DNA of 64,000 nucleotides from Methylobacterium sp. J-067. GTDB lineage: Bacteria; Pseudomonadota; Alphaproteobacteria; Rhizobiales; Beijerinckiaceae. Of this stretch, positions 51,996 to 61,152 are shown piece by piece. The stretch spans positions 1 through 64,000 of the forward strand of contig NZ_JAKSXZ010000097.1 of the NCBI RefSeq assembly GCF_022829465.1, in the 5' to 3' direction. The notes under the pieces are model-generated. The model saw nothing but the letters and a program-made list of their open reading frames with translations. It had not been told where the DNA came from and did not search any database. The first letter of the stretch is position 1. Each line of letters opens with the position of its first letter. The translations under genes were made by a program, and so were the position numbers.

Positions 51996-52045
51996 TCAGC
52001 TTCCCAAGCTGAATGTCGTCGGTTCGATCCCGATCGCCCGCTCCA
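51996..52045 (+). other. Attachment site: 3' fragment of tRNA-Gly (anticodon CCC)
   Basis: The anticodon arm is TCAGC (51996-52000), loop TTCCCAA with anticodon CCC, and GCTGA (52008-52012). A T arm with loop TTCGATC follows, then the acceptor strand CGCCCGC, discriminator T and CCA (52043-52045). The required 5' partner GCGGGCG and a D arm are absent upstream, so only the 3' half is present. This is the expected scar of insertion into the tRNA. Confidence 0.82.
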
Positions 52046-52423
52046 CCTTTCCCCAAATCGTCAGTCCTCCTCAGAACCAGCGTTTGAGGGCGCGCGGCCG
52101 AACCGTTTGCGGTGGCCGCACAACCACAGATATACGCAATATGTCGCATCCGAAATGGGCGGATGTATTGCCCATCCCCAATATGGCGGCGCTTTGGGGT
52201 GTTCCATCCCCGGTCCCACCGTTCGACAGTACGGCAGTACTGGTGACTGGTTGGATTTGATTGGGCTCCGCGCTCGTCGTGAACGTAACCAGTGGTTGTA
52301 TAATCGACAAAACGTAACTCAGTTTATTTTTCCGGCAAAACATTCTTTCGGCGGCATTAACCTACCTTGTGTCAGCTCCATTTGATTGGAAACAATTAAA
52401 TCGTAAGCTAGAAGGTCGAAGTC
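52046..52423. other. AT-richer intergenic region ahead of a chemoreceptor
   Basis: No supported gene. From 52235 to 52420 the base composition is clearly more AT-rich than the window. It must contain the chemoreceptor promoter; GAAGG lies nine bases before ATG 52424. A direct sigma-factor site could not be assigned. Confidence 0.5.
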
Positions 52424-54112
52424 ATGTTCGCTATCTCCGATATTAAAATAACGACGAAGTTGACGACTGCCTTCCTATCCCTCGCTGCAGTCACGCTCGG
52501 AAGCAGTATTCTCGGTTACGGACGGCTTCAATCGATCGACGCCAACATCCGTATGACCGAACACACCTTCCAGGTGCTGCGGTCGCTCGAGGCGGCAACG
52601 ACCGCGATGGTCAACCAGGAAACCGGTGTCCGTGGTTATCTGGTTTCCGGTGATGCCAAGTTCCTGGCGCCCTATCGCGCCGGTCAGACCGAATTCCGCG
52701 AGAGCTTCGAGCGGGTCAGGCAACTGACATCCGACAATCCCACGCAGCAGACCCGGCTCGTCAGCTTGAAGCAGGCTGCGGACGCGTGGTCGGACGGGGT
52801 GGCCGCCCGCGAAATCGCCAGCGCCGAAGCCGGACATCTCGACAAGGCCCGGGAGATCGAGGCGAGCGGAGCCGGCAAGTCGTCCATGGATGCGCTGCGC
52901 GCCCGCGCCGCCGAAATCGCACAGACCGAGCAAGACCTCCTCGCCCGCCGCTCTGCCGAGCAGCGGCAAGCGTTCGATACGGCGTACTTCACGAGCATCG
53001 CCAGCAGCGTCGCCAGCGTCCTGATCGCGCTGTTGCTCTCGGGCTTGGTGTTCGTCCTGATCGCCCGGCCCATGGGCCGCCTCGTGTCGGTGCTGCAGCG
53101 GATGGCGCAGGGCGAGACCGACGCGCCCATCGTCGAAGCCCAGCGTGGCGATGAGATTGGTGCGGTCGGCAAGGCCGTCGAAGGGATCAAGGCCATGGTC
53201 GCCAAGACGGCCTTGGCGCAGGCCGACCAGCAGCGAAGCGCCGACGCGGCGGCGGTGGCCGAGCGGCGCCGGACGATGATCGAACTCGCCGACAGCTTCG
53301 ACCGCGCTGTCGGGGGCATCGTCGGCATGGTCTCGTCGTCGGCTACCGAGCTTCAGGCCACCGCACAATCGATGACGGCGACGGCCACGGAAACCGCCAA
53401 CCAGTCCACGACCGTCGCGGCGGCGGCCGAGGAAGCGGCCTCGAACGTCAACACCGTGGCGGCGGCGGCGGAAGAACTGGGTTCGTCGGTGCAGGAAATC
53501 GGACGCCAGGTGAACGGATCGGCCGAACTCGCGCGGGCCGCCGTGGGCGAAGCCGATCAGGCCGGCATGCTCGTCCGCGAATTGAGTGCGTCGGTGGGTG
53601 AGATCGGCGATGTCGTCGGCCTAATTTCGAGCATCGCCAGCCAGACCAACCTCCTCGCGCTGAACGCGACCATCGAGGCGGCACGGGCGGGCGTCGCCGG
53701 CAAGGGCTTTGCCGTCGTCGCCTCCGAGGTGAAGGCGCTCGCCGAGCAAACCGCCAAGGCGACGCAGGAGATCTCCGGGCAGATCGCGAAGATCCAGACC
53801 TCGACGGGCCATGCCGTGTCGTCGATCGGTGGGATCACGGGGCGGATCCGCGAGATCAGCGGCGTCGCGACGTCGATTGCCGCCGCCGTCGAGGAGCAAG
53901 GCGCCGCGACGCAGGAGATCGTCCGCAACGTCAGCCAAGCTTCGGCGGGCACGGCCGAGGTCACGAGCAACATCAGCGGCGTCGCCGACGCCGCCGAGGA
54001 AACCGGCGCCGCCGCGAGTCAGGTTCTGAACGCGGCCTCGGAGTTGTCGCGGCAGTCCGAAAGCCTCAGCGCCGAGGTCGGACGCTTCCTCGCCTCGATC
54101 CGCACCGCCTGA
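52424..54112 (+). CDS. Methyl-accepting chemotaxis protein with CHASE3 sensor
   Basis: A 562-residue receptor. TM1 is about 10-30, a CHASE3 periplasmic domain follows with [22 protein letters not shown]2 is about 187-210, then HAMP ([20 protein letters not shown]) and the signalling hairpin with [19 protein letters not shown]. The cytoplasmic half is a close paralog of the receptor at 26462-28153. It is the first backbone gene to the right of the integrated element, and ends at a strong hairpin shared with the convergent cytochrome gene. Confidence 0.9.
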   Translation: MFAISDIKITTKLTTAFLSLAAVTLGSSILGYGRLQSIDANIRMTEHTFQVLRSLEAATTAMVNQETGVRGYLVSGDAKFLAPYRAGQTEFRESFERVRQLTSDNPTQQTRLVSLKQAADAWSDGVAAREIASAEAGHLDKAREIEASGAGKSSMDALRARAAEIAQTEQDLLARRSAEQRQAFDTAYFTSIASSVASVLIALLLSGLVFVLIARPMGRLVSVLQRMAQGETDAPIVEAQRGDEIGAVGKAVEGIKAMVAKTALAQADQQRSADAAAVAERRRTMIELADSFDRAVGGIVGMVSSSATELQATAQSMTATATETANQSTTVAAAAEEAASNVNTVAAAAEELGSSVQEIGRQVNGSAELARAAVGEADQAGMLVRELSASVGEIGDVVGLISSIASQTNLLALNATIEAARAGVAGKGFAVVASEVKALAEQTAKATQEISGQIAKIQTSTGHAVSSIGGITGRIREISGVATSIAAAVEEQGAATQEIVRNVSQASAGTAEVTSNISGVADAAEETGAAASQVLNAASELSRQSESLSAEVGRFLASIRTA

Positions 54113-54132
54113 ACGATCATCACGGCATCGAG

Positions 54133-54173
54133 CGACACGCTGGCGCGGTCACGTCATCCGCGCCAGCGTGTCG
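54133..54173. terminator. Perfect 16-bp hairpin between convergent genes
   Basis: CGACACGCTGGCGCGG (54133-54148) pairs perfectly with CCGCGCCAGCGTGTCG (54158-54173), loop of nine bases. The last codons of the cytochrome gene form one arm and its stop lies in the loop. It would serve both directions; there is no T tract. Confidence 0.65.
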
Positions 54174-54688
54174 TCCTTCCAGCGCAGCCTGTGCACCATC
54201 GCCATCGCCACGTGGCCGAGGACGACGATCATCAGCGTGAAGCCCAGCCAGTAATGAAAAAGGTCGGCGGGGATCATCATCCACGCGATCCTGTCGTCCC
54301 GCCCCGGCATCACCGGAATACCGTAAGGGGTGAACGGCTTGCCGGAGCCGTATTGGCGCAGCAACGCCAAGCTCGGGATGACGACCATCAGCGCGTAGAT
54401 CAGCCCATGCCCGAACGTCGCGGCTCGCCCGAGACGGCCGTCGTGGATCGGGCGGCGCCGGATGTTCGCGAGCCCCCAGATCCCGCGAAACAGAACCAGC
54501 ACGAAGAGCGTGAAGCCGAGGGTGAAATGGCTTCCGCCGACGAATCGCGTGATGGCCGTGTCGCCGATGGTGACGTAGAGCAGCGCCCCGGCGAATTGCC
54601 ACGCGAAGAGCGCCGCCATGAGCCAATGGAAGGCGCGGCTGACGCGGCCGTAGCGCTGCGGGGTGTCGAGCCAGCCGGCCGTCGTCAT
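54149..54688 (-). CDS. Cytochrome b561-type membrane protein
   Basis: A 179-residue inner-membrane dihaem cytochrome with four helices. Likely haem ligands are the histidines in AFHWLMA, GGSHFTLGF, LFHYWLGF and LGHVAMAMVH. Family members move electrons from quinol to periplasmic acceptors or superoxide. ATG 54688 overlaps the stop of the methyltransferase gene (ATGA), so it is the last gene of an operon with the methyltransferase and dehydrogenase. It does not extend to the longer open frame at 54970. Confidence 0.85.
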   Translation of the reverse strand: MTTAGWLDTPQRYGRVSRAFHWLMAALFAWQFAGALLYVTIGDTAITRFVGGSHFTLGFTLFVLVLFRGIWGLANIRRRPIHDGRLGRAATFGHGLIYALMVVIPSLALLRQYGSGKPFTPYGIPVMPGRDDRIAWMMIPADLFHYWLGFTLMIVVLGHVAMAMVHRLRWKDDTLARMT

Positions 54689-55284
54689 GCGCGGTCCCCC
54701 GGATCGTTCACGAGCACGTCGAGGCGGTACGCGTCCGTCGCGCCATGGTGGATGGCGCGAAGAAACGGTCGGCCGGTCGCCATGAACAGCTCGGCAGCCT
54801 CGTCGCCGCTCAGCGGATAATGCGTCACCCCCGTCCAATGCACGAGGACGATGGTGCCGCCCGGCCGCAAACTGCCCTTCACCCGTTCGACCAGACGCTC
54901 CACGTCGATGGGATCGAGGAAGTAGACCACTTCGGACAGGACGATCAGGTCGAACGTCCCCTCCGGCCATTCGCCGGGCACCTGGGCGCGGGCAAAGCGC
55001 ACATAGGTGAGATCCTTGTTGCGGTCCCGCGCCTGCTCCAGCGCCTTGTCCACCACATCGAGGCCGAGGACGGCATCGCAGCGCTCCGCCAGCGCCCGCG
55101 TCAGCACGCCGATGGAGCAGCCAACCTCGACGGCCGAGGCGAAGCGCGGGGCGGGCAGGGCGGCGAGGGTGGCCGCGTATTTCTCGCGCTCGTAGTCGCT
55201 GGTGGCCAGCTGCCAGGGGTCGGCACTGCCGGCATACTGGCCGTCGAAGTAGCTCGGCGGCAGTGAGGACGTGAAACGGCTCAC
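54685..55284 (-). CDS. SAM-dependent methyltransferase, NodS-like
   Basis: A 199-residue soluble class I methyltransferase. The SAM motif is SAVEVGCSIGVLTRAL at about 50-65, motif II includes VLGLDVVDKAL, and the post-motif is FDLIVLSEVVYFLD. The arrangement resembles NodS and related N-methyltransferases. GTG 55284 overlaps the dehydrogenase stop. The acceptor is not known; the neighbouring dehydrogenase and cytochrome do not make a recognised pathway. Confidence 0.83.
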   Translation of the reverse strand: MSRFTSSLPPSYFDGQYAGSADPWQLATSDYEREKYAATLAALPAPRFASAVEVGCSIGVLTRALAERCDAVLGLDVVDKALEQARDRNKDLTYVRFARAQVPGEWPEGTFDLIVLSEVVYFLDPIDVERLVERVKGSLRPGGTIVLVHWTGVTHYPLSGDEAAELFMATGRPFLRAIHHGATDAYRLDVLVNDPGDRA

Positions 55285-56429
55285 GTGACGTCCCCGTCCC
55301 ACAGGTCGCCGACGAGGCCGTCGGCCTTCAGGATCTCCGCCGCCGCGCCGACCAGGGCGCCATCGGGGGCGGGCTGGCGCAGGTAGGTCGCGAGATCGCG
55401 CGACAGGCGTTCCAGCGGATGACCGCGCAGGAAGCCCTGCAAGCCGACCGAACGCTGCGCCAGTTGCAGCACGTCGAGCCCCGCGCGCTCGACGGCGAGG
55501 CGGACGAGGTTGATCGTGGCGACGATCCGCGCGGGCGGTAGGATGGCGTCGGAGACGGTCTCGGCGCCGCGCTTCACCCAGTTGCGGGCGCCTTCGAGGG
55601 CGAGAGCCCCCTCGCCGAGCCGCGCGAGCTGGTGCGGGTCGCCGCCACGGCCGGTGCGGGTGAGATGGGCCCGCCACGCGTCGAACACAGCCTCGATGCC
55701 GCCGAGTTGGACGGCCGCGAAGCGCCACGCCCCGCCGGAGAAGGCCGGCTGTCGGGAGTAGGAGTCGGGCTCGCCGAGGATGTCCTCCTCGCGCACCGGC
55801 AGGCCGGTGAAGTCGAGGGTGCCGGTGGCCGAGGCGCGCATCCCCTGCGATTGCCACGCGGAAAGGTCGGCGCGGGTGCCGTGGTCGAGCGGCATCACCA
55901 GCATGAGCGTGCCCGGTACGCCGTCCCGCCGCGCGGTGACGAGGGCGCGGGTCACGTATCCCGCGCCGGAGGCGAAGGTCTTCACGCCGCCGAGTTGCAG
56001 GCCGTCTCCGGCCTCCCTCAGGACGAGGCCGTTATCCGGCGGCTCGGTGTTCCAGACCCCGAAGAGATGTCCTGCGCGGGCATCGGCGAAGAGCCGGGCG
56101 CGCTGGGCGGCATCGCCGTGCGTGGCGACGAGTTGCAGGGCGTTGACGTGGCCCTCGTAGAGCCGCCCAAGGGCAAGGCTGCCGTATCCGACGAGGCGCA
56201 ACACCTCCGCGAGGGCGCAGGCTCCCGGCTCGTCGCCGAGGCCGGTGCCGCCGGCTGCGGCGGGGATGGGCGCGGCCAGGAGGCCGAGGCGGGCGAGGTC
56301 GGCGACGTCCTCGCTGGGGAAGCCGTCGTCGCGATCCTGCGCGGCGGCCCGGAACGGCGCCGTCGAGGCGACGAGACGCGCGGCCGCGACCGCATCGTAG
56401 GCGAGGTCGAGCGGTGTTCTCTGGTCCAT
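55281..56429 (-). CDS. Acyl-CoA dehydrogenase-like flavoprotein
   Basis: A 382-residue soluble protein with the acyl-CoA dehydrogenase layout: N-terminal helices (FPSEDVADLARLGLLAAPIP), a middle beta domain (FGVWNTEPPDNGL, GVKTFASGAGYVTRAL) and C-terminal helices (RSVGLQGFLRGHPLERLSRD). The usual catalytic Glu is not obvious, so it may oxidise another substrate or be non-canonical. ATG 56429 is preferred over 56492. It is first in a run of three genes linked by 4-bp overlaps. Confidence 0.82.
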   Translation of the reverse strand: MDQRTPLDLAYDAVAAARLVASTAPFRAAAQDRDDGFPSEDVADLARLGLLAAPIPAAAGGTGLGDEPGACALAEVLRLVGYGSLALGRLYEGHVNALQLVATHGDAAQRARLFADARAGHLFGVWNTEPPDNGLVLREAGDGLQLGGVKTFASGAGYVTRALVTARRDGVPGTLMLVMPLDHGTRADLSAWQSQGMRASATGTLDFTGLPVREEDILGEPDSYSRQPAFSGGAWRFAAVQLGGIEAVFDAWRAHLTRTGRGGDPHQLARLGEGALALEGARNWVKRGAETVSDAILPPARIVATINLVRLAVERAGLDVLQLAQRSVGLQGFLRGHPLERLSRDLATYLRQPAPDGALVGAAAEILKADGLVGDLWDGDVT

Positions 56430-56574
56430 CCGTCTCTCACCCCGGTCCGCAGCGGCAACGTCCGCAACATGCGGCCTTGTGCCGACAACCATACCGAGGC
56501 GGATTCTTTCACGGAAACGTTATGCGCCATCGCGGCGCATGGTCCGAACCGAAAGCTGGGGAGGACGCGGCGGC

Positions 56575-57651
56575 TTAGGCAGGCTCGATCCGCCGGCCCG
56601 AGGCCCGGTCGAAGACGTGAATCCTGTCGGCCGGAAAGGCCACGCGGATCGCCTCGCCCATCCCCGGCCCGCCCGAGGGCGGGTTCGGCGTGCGGAGGGT
56701 CAGCGTCGCCCCGCCGGGCCGGGTGGCATGGACCAGCATCTCCGATCCGAGCAGTTCCACCACCTCGACCGGCCACGCCATGCCGTCCGCCGCGAGGGCG
56801 ACATGCTCCGGCCGGATGCCGAGGAACACCGGGTGGCCGTCCGGGAGCGCGTAGCGCTGCGGCCCGAGATCGAACTCGGTATCCTCGACCGTGATGGCGG
56901 TGCCGTTGCGGCGCATGAGGCCGGTCAGGAGGTTCATCGCGGGCGAGCCGATGAAGCCGGCGACGTAGGTGTCGGCCGGGCGCTCGAAGATCTCGGTCGG
57001 CGTGGCCAGCTGAACTGGCACGCCCTGGTGCATCACCAGCAGGCGGTCGCCCAGCGTCATCGCCTCGACCTGATCGTGGGTGACGTAGAGGCTCGTCACC
57101 TTCAACCGGCGCTGCAGGCGGCGGATCTCGCCGCGCATCTGCACGCGCAGCTTCGCGTCGAGGTTCGACAGCGGCTCATCGAACAGGAACAGCTTCGGGT
57201 CGCGGACGATGGCGCGGCCCATGGCGACGCGCTGGCGCTGCCCGCCGGAGAGTTGGCGCGGCTTACGGTCGAGGAGCGCTTCGAGGCCGAGGAGCGAGGA
57301 GGCGGCATCGACCTTGGCGCGGATCTCGGCCTTGCGCAGGCCACGGATCTTCAGCCCGTAGGCCATGTTCTCGTACACGCTCATGTGCGGGTAGAGCGCG
57401 TAGTTCTGGAACACCATCGCGATGTCACGGGCGGACGGATCGAGCTGCGTGACGTCGCGCCCGTCGATCAGGATGCGGCCGTCCGTCGGCGTCTCCAGCC
57501 CCGCCACGAGGCGCAGCAGGGTGGATTTCCCGCAGCCGGAGGCGCCGACGATCACCAGCATCTCGCCATCGGCGAGGGTGAGATCGACCCCCTTCAGGAT
57601 CTCGTTGGCGCCGAAACTCTTGCGCAGGCCGTCGAGCGTCAGGCCCGCCAT
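56575..57651 (-). CDS. ugpC: Glycerol-3-phosphate importer ATP-binding protein UgpC
   Basis: The 358-residue ATPase has Walker A GASGCGKST, Q-loop VFQNYALYPHMSVYENM, signature LSGGQRQRVAMGRA, Walker B LFLFDEPLSNLD and switch His in YVTHDQVEAM. The C-terminal OB-type regulatory domain (about 240-358) is of the MalK/UgpC kind. TGATG overlaps join it to the permease. With the three other genes it makes a complete sn-glycerol-3-phosphate importer. MalK-type substrates cannot be excluded for the ATPase alone; the binding protein makes Ugp likely. Confidence 0.87.
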   Translation of the reverse strand: MAGLTLDGLRKSFGANEILKGVDLTLADGEMLVIVGASGCGKSTLLRLVAGLETPTDGRILIDGRDVTQLDPSARDIAMVFQNYALYPHMSVYENMAYGLKIRGLRKAEIRAKVDAASSLLGLEALLDRKPRQLSGGQRQRVAMGRAIVRDPKLFLFDEPLSNLDAKLRVQMRGEIRRLQRRLKVTSLYVTHDQVEAMTLGDRLLVMHQGVPVQLATPTEIFERPADTYVAGFIGSPAMNLLTGLMRRNGTAITVEDTEFDLGPQRYALPDGHPVFLGIRPEHVALAADGMAWPVEVVELLGSEMLVHATRPGGATLTLRTPNPPSGGPGMGEAIRVAFPADRIHVFDRASGRRIEPA

Positions 57652-58484
57652 CACTTGTCCCCCTCGGTGAGGCCCTTCACGAACCAGCGCTGCATCAGGA
57701 GCACCACCGCCACGGGCGGGATCAGCGCCAGCACCGCCGTCGCCATGACCTTGTTCCACTCGGTCGCGGTGTCGACGCCGATCATCTTGACGATGCCGAT
57801 CACCACCGTGTCGAGCTTCGGGTCCGTCGCGACGAGGAGCGGCCACAGATACTGGTTCCAGCCGTAGACGAACAGGATCACGAACAAGGCCGCGATGTTC
57901 GCGCCGGAGACCGGGATCACGATGTCCCGCAGGAAGCGCAGCGGCCCGGCCCCGTCCATCCGTGCCGCCTCGACCAGTTCGTCGGGGATGGCAAGGAAGG
58001 TCTGCCGGAACAGCAGCGTCGCCGTCGCGGAGGCGATGAGCGGAATCGTCAGGCCGGTGAAGCTGTTGATGAGATCGAGGGACGACATGACCTGGAAGGT
58101 CGGGATCAGCCTCACCTCGACCGGCAGCATCAGGGTGAGGAAGATCAGCCAGAAAGCCGTCATCCGGAAGGGGAAGCGGAAGAACGTCACCGCGTAGGCC
58201 GAGGGCAGGGACAGGGCGATCTTGCCGAAGGCGATGGCGAGCGCCATCCCGGCCGAGACGAGCAGCGCCCGCCACACCGGCCCGGCCCCCGCCGAACCGT
58301 CGAGCAGCACGTCGCGGTAGACGCTGAGCCCGTTGAGGTTCGGCACGAGGGAGACCTCCCCCCGCGCAATGGCGGCGGAGTCCTGCGTCGAGCCAGCGAT
58401 GGCGATCCAGATCGGCAGGGCGAAGAGCAGGATCGCCAGGATCAGGACGGCGTGGGGAATGAGGTGGAGGGCGGAGCGGCGCAT
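57651..58484 (-). CDS. ugpE: Glycerol-3-phosphate importer permease UgpE
   Basis: A 277-residue inner-membrane permease with six helices. The coupling EAA loop is ELVEAARMDGAGPLRFLRDI, and the C-terminal end MQRWFVKGLTEGDK is usual for MalG/UgpE permeases. Its start overlaps the UgpA stop and its own stop overlaps the UgpC start, both as TGATG. It pairs with UgpA to form the channel. Confidence 0.87.
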   Translation of the reverse strand: MRRSALHLIPHAVLILAILLFALPIWIAIAGSTQDSAAIARGEVSLVPNLNGLSVYRDVLLDGSAGAGPVWRALLVSAGMALAIAFGKIALSLPSAYAVTFFRFPFRMTAFWLIFLTLMLPVEVRLIPTFQVMSSLDLINSFTGLTIPLIASATATLLFRQTFLAIPDELVEAARMDGAGPLRFLRDIVIPVSGANIAALFVILFVYGWNQYLWPLLVATDPKLDTVVIGIVKMIGVDTATEWNKVMATAVLALIPPVAVVLLMQRWFVKGLTEGDK

Positions 58485-59365
58485 CAGGTCACGGCCTTCC
58501 GCCCGAGGAAGCGGAATTGCAGGGCGCAGAGCACGATGACGCCGACCATCAGCACCACCGATTGCGCGGAGGACGAGCCGACATTCGCGTTGACGATGCC
58601 GTCGAGATAGACCTTGAGCACCAGCGTCTGGGTCGATTGCCCCGGCCCGCCGGCATTCACCGCGTAGACCGTCGCGAAGGTCTCGAAGGCGGCGTAGACG
58701 AGATCGACCACAAGCAGGAAGTACACGGTCGGCATCAGCAGCGGCAGCACGATGGTGCGGAAGCGGCGGAAGCCTCGGGCGCCGTCGATCCGCGCCGCCT
58801 CGATGATCGTCTTCGGGATGGCCTGCAGCCCGGCCAGGAAGAAGATGAAGTTGTAGCTGATCTGCTTCCACGCGGCGGCCAGGATCACCAGCGCCATCGC
58901 CTGCGTGCCGTCGAGCTTGTAGTCCCAATCGATGCCGATCCGGTTCAGCCACGCCCCGACGAGGCCGATCTGCGGGTGGAACATCAGCACCCACAGCACC
59001 GCCGCCATGGCCGGCGCCACGGCGTAGGGCCAGATCAGCATCGTGCGGTAGAAGGCCCGCCCCCGGATCTCGGTATCGGCGAGGACGGCGAGCCCCAGCG
59101 CCACCCCCATCGAGAGGAGGGTGACGCAGCCGCAGAACAACGCCGTCCGCCCGATGGCCGCAACGTAGAGGGGATCGCCGAACAGATCGGCGAAGTTTTC
59201 GAGCCCGACGAATTCCGTGCTGGTGCCGAAGGCATCCTCACGCTCCAGGCTCGATTTGATGGCCTGGACCGCCGGCCACAGGAAGAAGACCAGCGTCAGC
59301 ACGAGCTGAGGCAGGATCAGCAGCGCCGGCAGGAGCTTGCCGGGAAACAGCGTACGTCGTTCCAT
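58484..59365 (-). CDS. ugpA: Glycerol-3-phosphate importer permease UgpA
   Basis: A 293-residue inner-membrane permease with six helices. The N-terminal segment [20 protein letters not shown] and the EAA loop [19 protein letters not shown] are typical of MalF/UgpA proteins. It follows the binding-protein gene by 27 bp and overlaps ugpE. The start is ATG 59365. Confidence 0.87.
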   Translation of the reverse strand: MERRTLFPGKLLPALLILPQLVLTLVFFLWPAVQAIKSSLEREDAFGTSTEFVGLENFADLFGDPLYVAAIGRTALFCGCVTLLSMGVALGLAVLADTEIRGRAFYRTMLIWPYAVAPAMAAVLWVLMFHPQIGLVGAWLNRIGIDWDYKLDGTQAMALVILAAAWKQISYNFIFFLAGLQAIPKTIIEAARIDGARGFRRFRTIVLPLLMPTVYFLLVVDLVYAAFETFATVYAVNAGGPGQSTQTLVLKVYLDGIVNANVGSSSAQSVVLMVGVIVLCALQFRFLGRKAVT

Positions 59366-59392
59366 GGGTGGAGAGCGTCCAGATCCGCCGCG

Positions 59393-60733
59393 TCAGCCCC
59401 GGGCGGATTTCTGGAACTCGCGCAGCACGCGGTTGCCCCGCGCGACGGCGCTGTCCATGGCGGCCTGCGCACCCTGCTGGCCCTGGAGCGCCTTCTCGAT
59501 CTCCTCGTAGAGGATCACCCGGATCTCCGGCAGGCGGCCGAGCCGCAGCCCCCGCGAGTTGGGGGTAAGCTCACCCCGCCCAAGCTGCTGCGCGGGCACG
59601 TCGGTGCCGGGGTTCTTCTCGAAATAGCCAGCCTGCTTCGTCGCCTCGTAGCCGGCGCTGGTCACGGGCACGTAGCCGGTGTGCTGCGCGTAGAGGGCGA
59701 CCTGCTCGGGCTTCGAGATGAAGCCGTAGAAGGCGGCAACCGCCTTGTACTCGGCCTCGGTGCGCTTGGGCGCAGTCATGGCCCAGAGGCTCGCGCCGCC
59801 GATGATCGAGTTGTTGGGCTTCGGGTTCAGCGCCGGCTCGGTGGGCAGGAAGGCCTCGGCGTAGCGGAACTTTGCGTTCTTCACGATGTCGGCGCGGCCG
59901 GAGGACGAGCCGAAGCCGATGGCCGCCTGCCCCGAATAGAAGACGGCATCCGGCGCCGTATCGCGGCCGGCATATTTGAACGCACCGTCCTTCGACAGGT
60001 CCATGAAGCGCTGGAGCTGATCGACGAAGGGCTTCGTGTTGATGAGGAGTTGCGCGCCGAGCCCGTCATAGCCGTTGCCCTCGGTGGCGTAGGCCAGGTT
60101 CTGGATCGCGGCGTATTCCTCGAACTGGATCCACGTCATCCAGGCGGAAGTGCTGGCGATGGGCGTCGCCGCCTTCGACGCGAGCGTGCGGGCGGCCTTG
60201 GCGAAGTCGTCGTAGGTGGCCGGCGGCTTGTCCGGGTCGAGTCCGGCTTTCTCGAAGGCGTCGCGGTTGTACCACATCACCGCCGTCGAGGAGTTGAACG
60301 GCATCGAGGCGAGCTTGCCGTCCGGCAGGCTGTAATAGCCCCGCACGCCGGGGATGTAGGCCTTCGGATCGAGGGCGAGCCCGGTCTCCTCCGCGAGCTT
60401 CCAGGCCGGCTTGATGGCCGGTCCCGCCTGCAGCATCGTCCCCGTGCCGACCTCGAAAATCTGGACGATGTGCGGCGCCTTGCCGGCGCGGTAGGCGGCG
60501 ATGGCCGCCGTCAGGGTCTCCGGGTAGGTACCCTTGAACACCGCTTCCAGTGTCACGTCCGATTGGCTGACGTTGAAGTCGCGCGCCAGGCGTTCGACCT
60601 CCTCGCCGTTGGCGCCCGACATGGCGTGCCACAGCACGATGGTCGTCTTGTCGCCCGCGGCGGCAGGGCCGGGTCGCAACGCGGTCCATGCGGCCACGGA
60701 GCCGACGCCCGTCAGCAGGACGCGACGATCCAT
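59393..60733 (-). CDS. ugpB: Glycerol-3-phosphate-binding protein UgpB
   Basis: A 446-residue periplasmic binding protein with a Sec or Tat-like signal (MDRRVLLTGVGSVAAWTALR). Features shared with UgpB are the N-terminal TIVLWHAMSGANGEEVERL, the ligand-lobe segment MPFNSSTAVMWYNRDAFEKA and the C-terminal LRLGRLPEIRVILYEEIEKA. It is the first gene of the ugpBAEC operon. Glycerol-3-phosphate or glycerophosphodiesters are expected substrates; a phosphate-starvation promoter was not identified. Confidence 0.87.
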   Translation of the reverse strand: MDRRVLLTGVGSVAAWTALRPGPAAAGDKTTIVLWHAMSGANGEEVERLARDFNVSQSDVTLEAVFKGTYPETLTAAIAAYRAGKAPHIVQIFEVGTGTMLQAGPAIKPAWKLAEETGLALDPKAYIPGVRGYYSLPDGKLASMPFNSSTAVMWYNRDAFEKAGLDPDKPPATYDDFAKAARTLASKAATPIASTSAWMTWIQFEEYAAIQNLAYATEGNGYDGLGAQLLINTKPFVDQLQRFMDLSKDGAFKYAGRDTAPDAVFYSGQAAIGFGSSSGRADIVKNAKFRYAEAFLPTEPALNPKPNNSIIGGASLWAMTAPKRTEAEYKAVAAFYGFISKPEQVALYAQHTGYVPVTSAGYEATKQAGYFEKNPGTDVPAQQLGRGELTPNSRGLRLGRLPEIRVILYEEIEKALQGQQGAQAAMDSAVARGNRVLREFQKSARG

Positions 60734-60810
60734 TCAATGCCTCCCAAGCTTGGGCGCGCCCGCGCCGGGAGGCACCATGCACGGGCGCGATGACGGAATA
60801 AAGCGGCGCG

Positions 60811-61053
60811 TCAGTAGCCGTGGTGATGATGGTGGTGATGGTGTCCCCAATGGTGGGGACGGTGGTGGCCATGGTGGTGGTGCCGGCGGGGACCGTAGCC
60901 GTAGCCGTACCCATGTTCGTGGTGCGGGCGGTGATGGCCCCAGCCGTGGTGGCCGTGATGGTGACGCGGGCCGTGGTCATACCATTGCGCCGAGGCCGCG
61001 CCGGGGATCAGCAGGAGCGTGGCGGCGACGAGACCGACGAGACGTGCCTTCAT
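60811..61053 (-). CDS. Small exported His-rich protein
   Basis: An 80-residue protein with a signal peptide (ARLVGLVAATLLLIPGAASA). The mature part is almost wholly His, Gly, Tyr and Pro, with runs such as RHHHGHHGWGHHRPHHEHG. Zinc, nickel or copper binding in the periplasm is a reasonable inference. AAAGGG lies upstream of ATG 61053. It lies between two ABC importer operons on the same strand without belonging clearly to either. Confidence 0.7.
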   Translation of the reverse strand: MKARLVGLVAATLLLIPGAASAQWYDHGPRHHHGHHGWGHHRPHHEHGYGYGYGPRRHHHHGHHRPHHWGHHHHHHHHGY

Positions 61054-61152
61054 GGGACTGCCCTTTCGTTTCACGATGAGGACAGTCTCGGGCCGGCGCG
61101 TTGAACCCATTCTGAAGCCGCTATGCAGTGTCCGTACAGGAACGCGGCGGGG

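Larger units (their letters stand above)
42957..52045. mobile_element. Integrative element, right end at tRNA-Gly; left end not found
   Basis: Small unknown genes, HTH proteins, a phage-type metallophosphoesterase and a tyrosine integrase lie together, and the integrase is next to a 3' tRNA-Gly fragment at 51996-52045. Integration into the tRNA would leave an intact tRNA-Gly(CCC) at the other end; I found none in the window. The left limit given is only the minimum; the conjugation-like locus at 36-42.4 kb and the phosphoesterase pair may also be cargo. Confidence 0.5.

Noticed and set aside
51960..52047. Intact tRNA-Gly gene
   Set aside because: The 3' half folds well, but no GCGGGCG acceptor strand or D arm lies upstream, so only a fragment is present.
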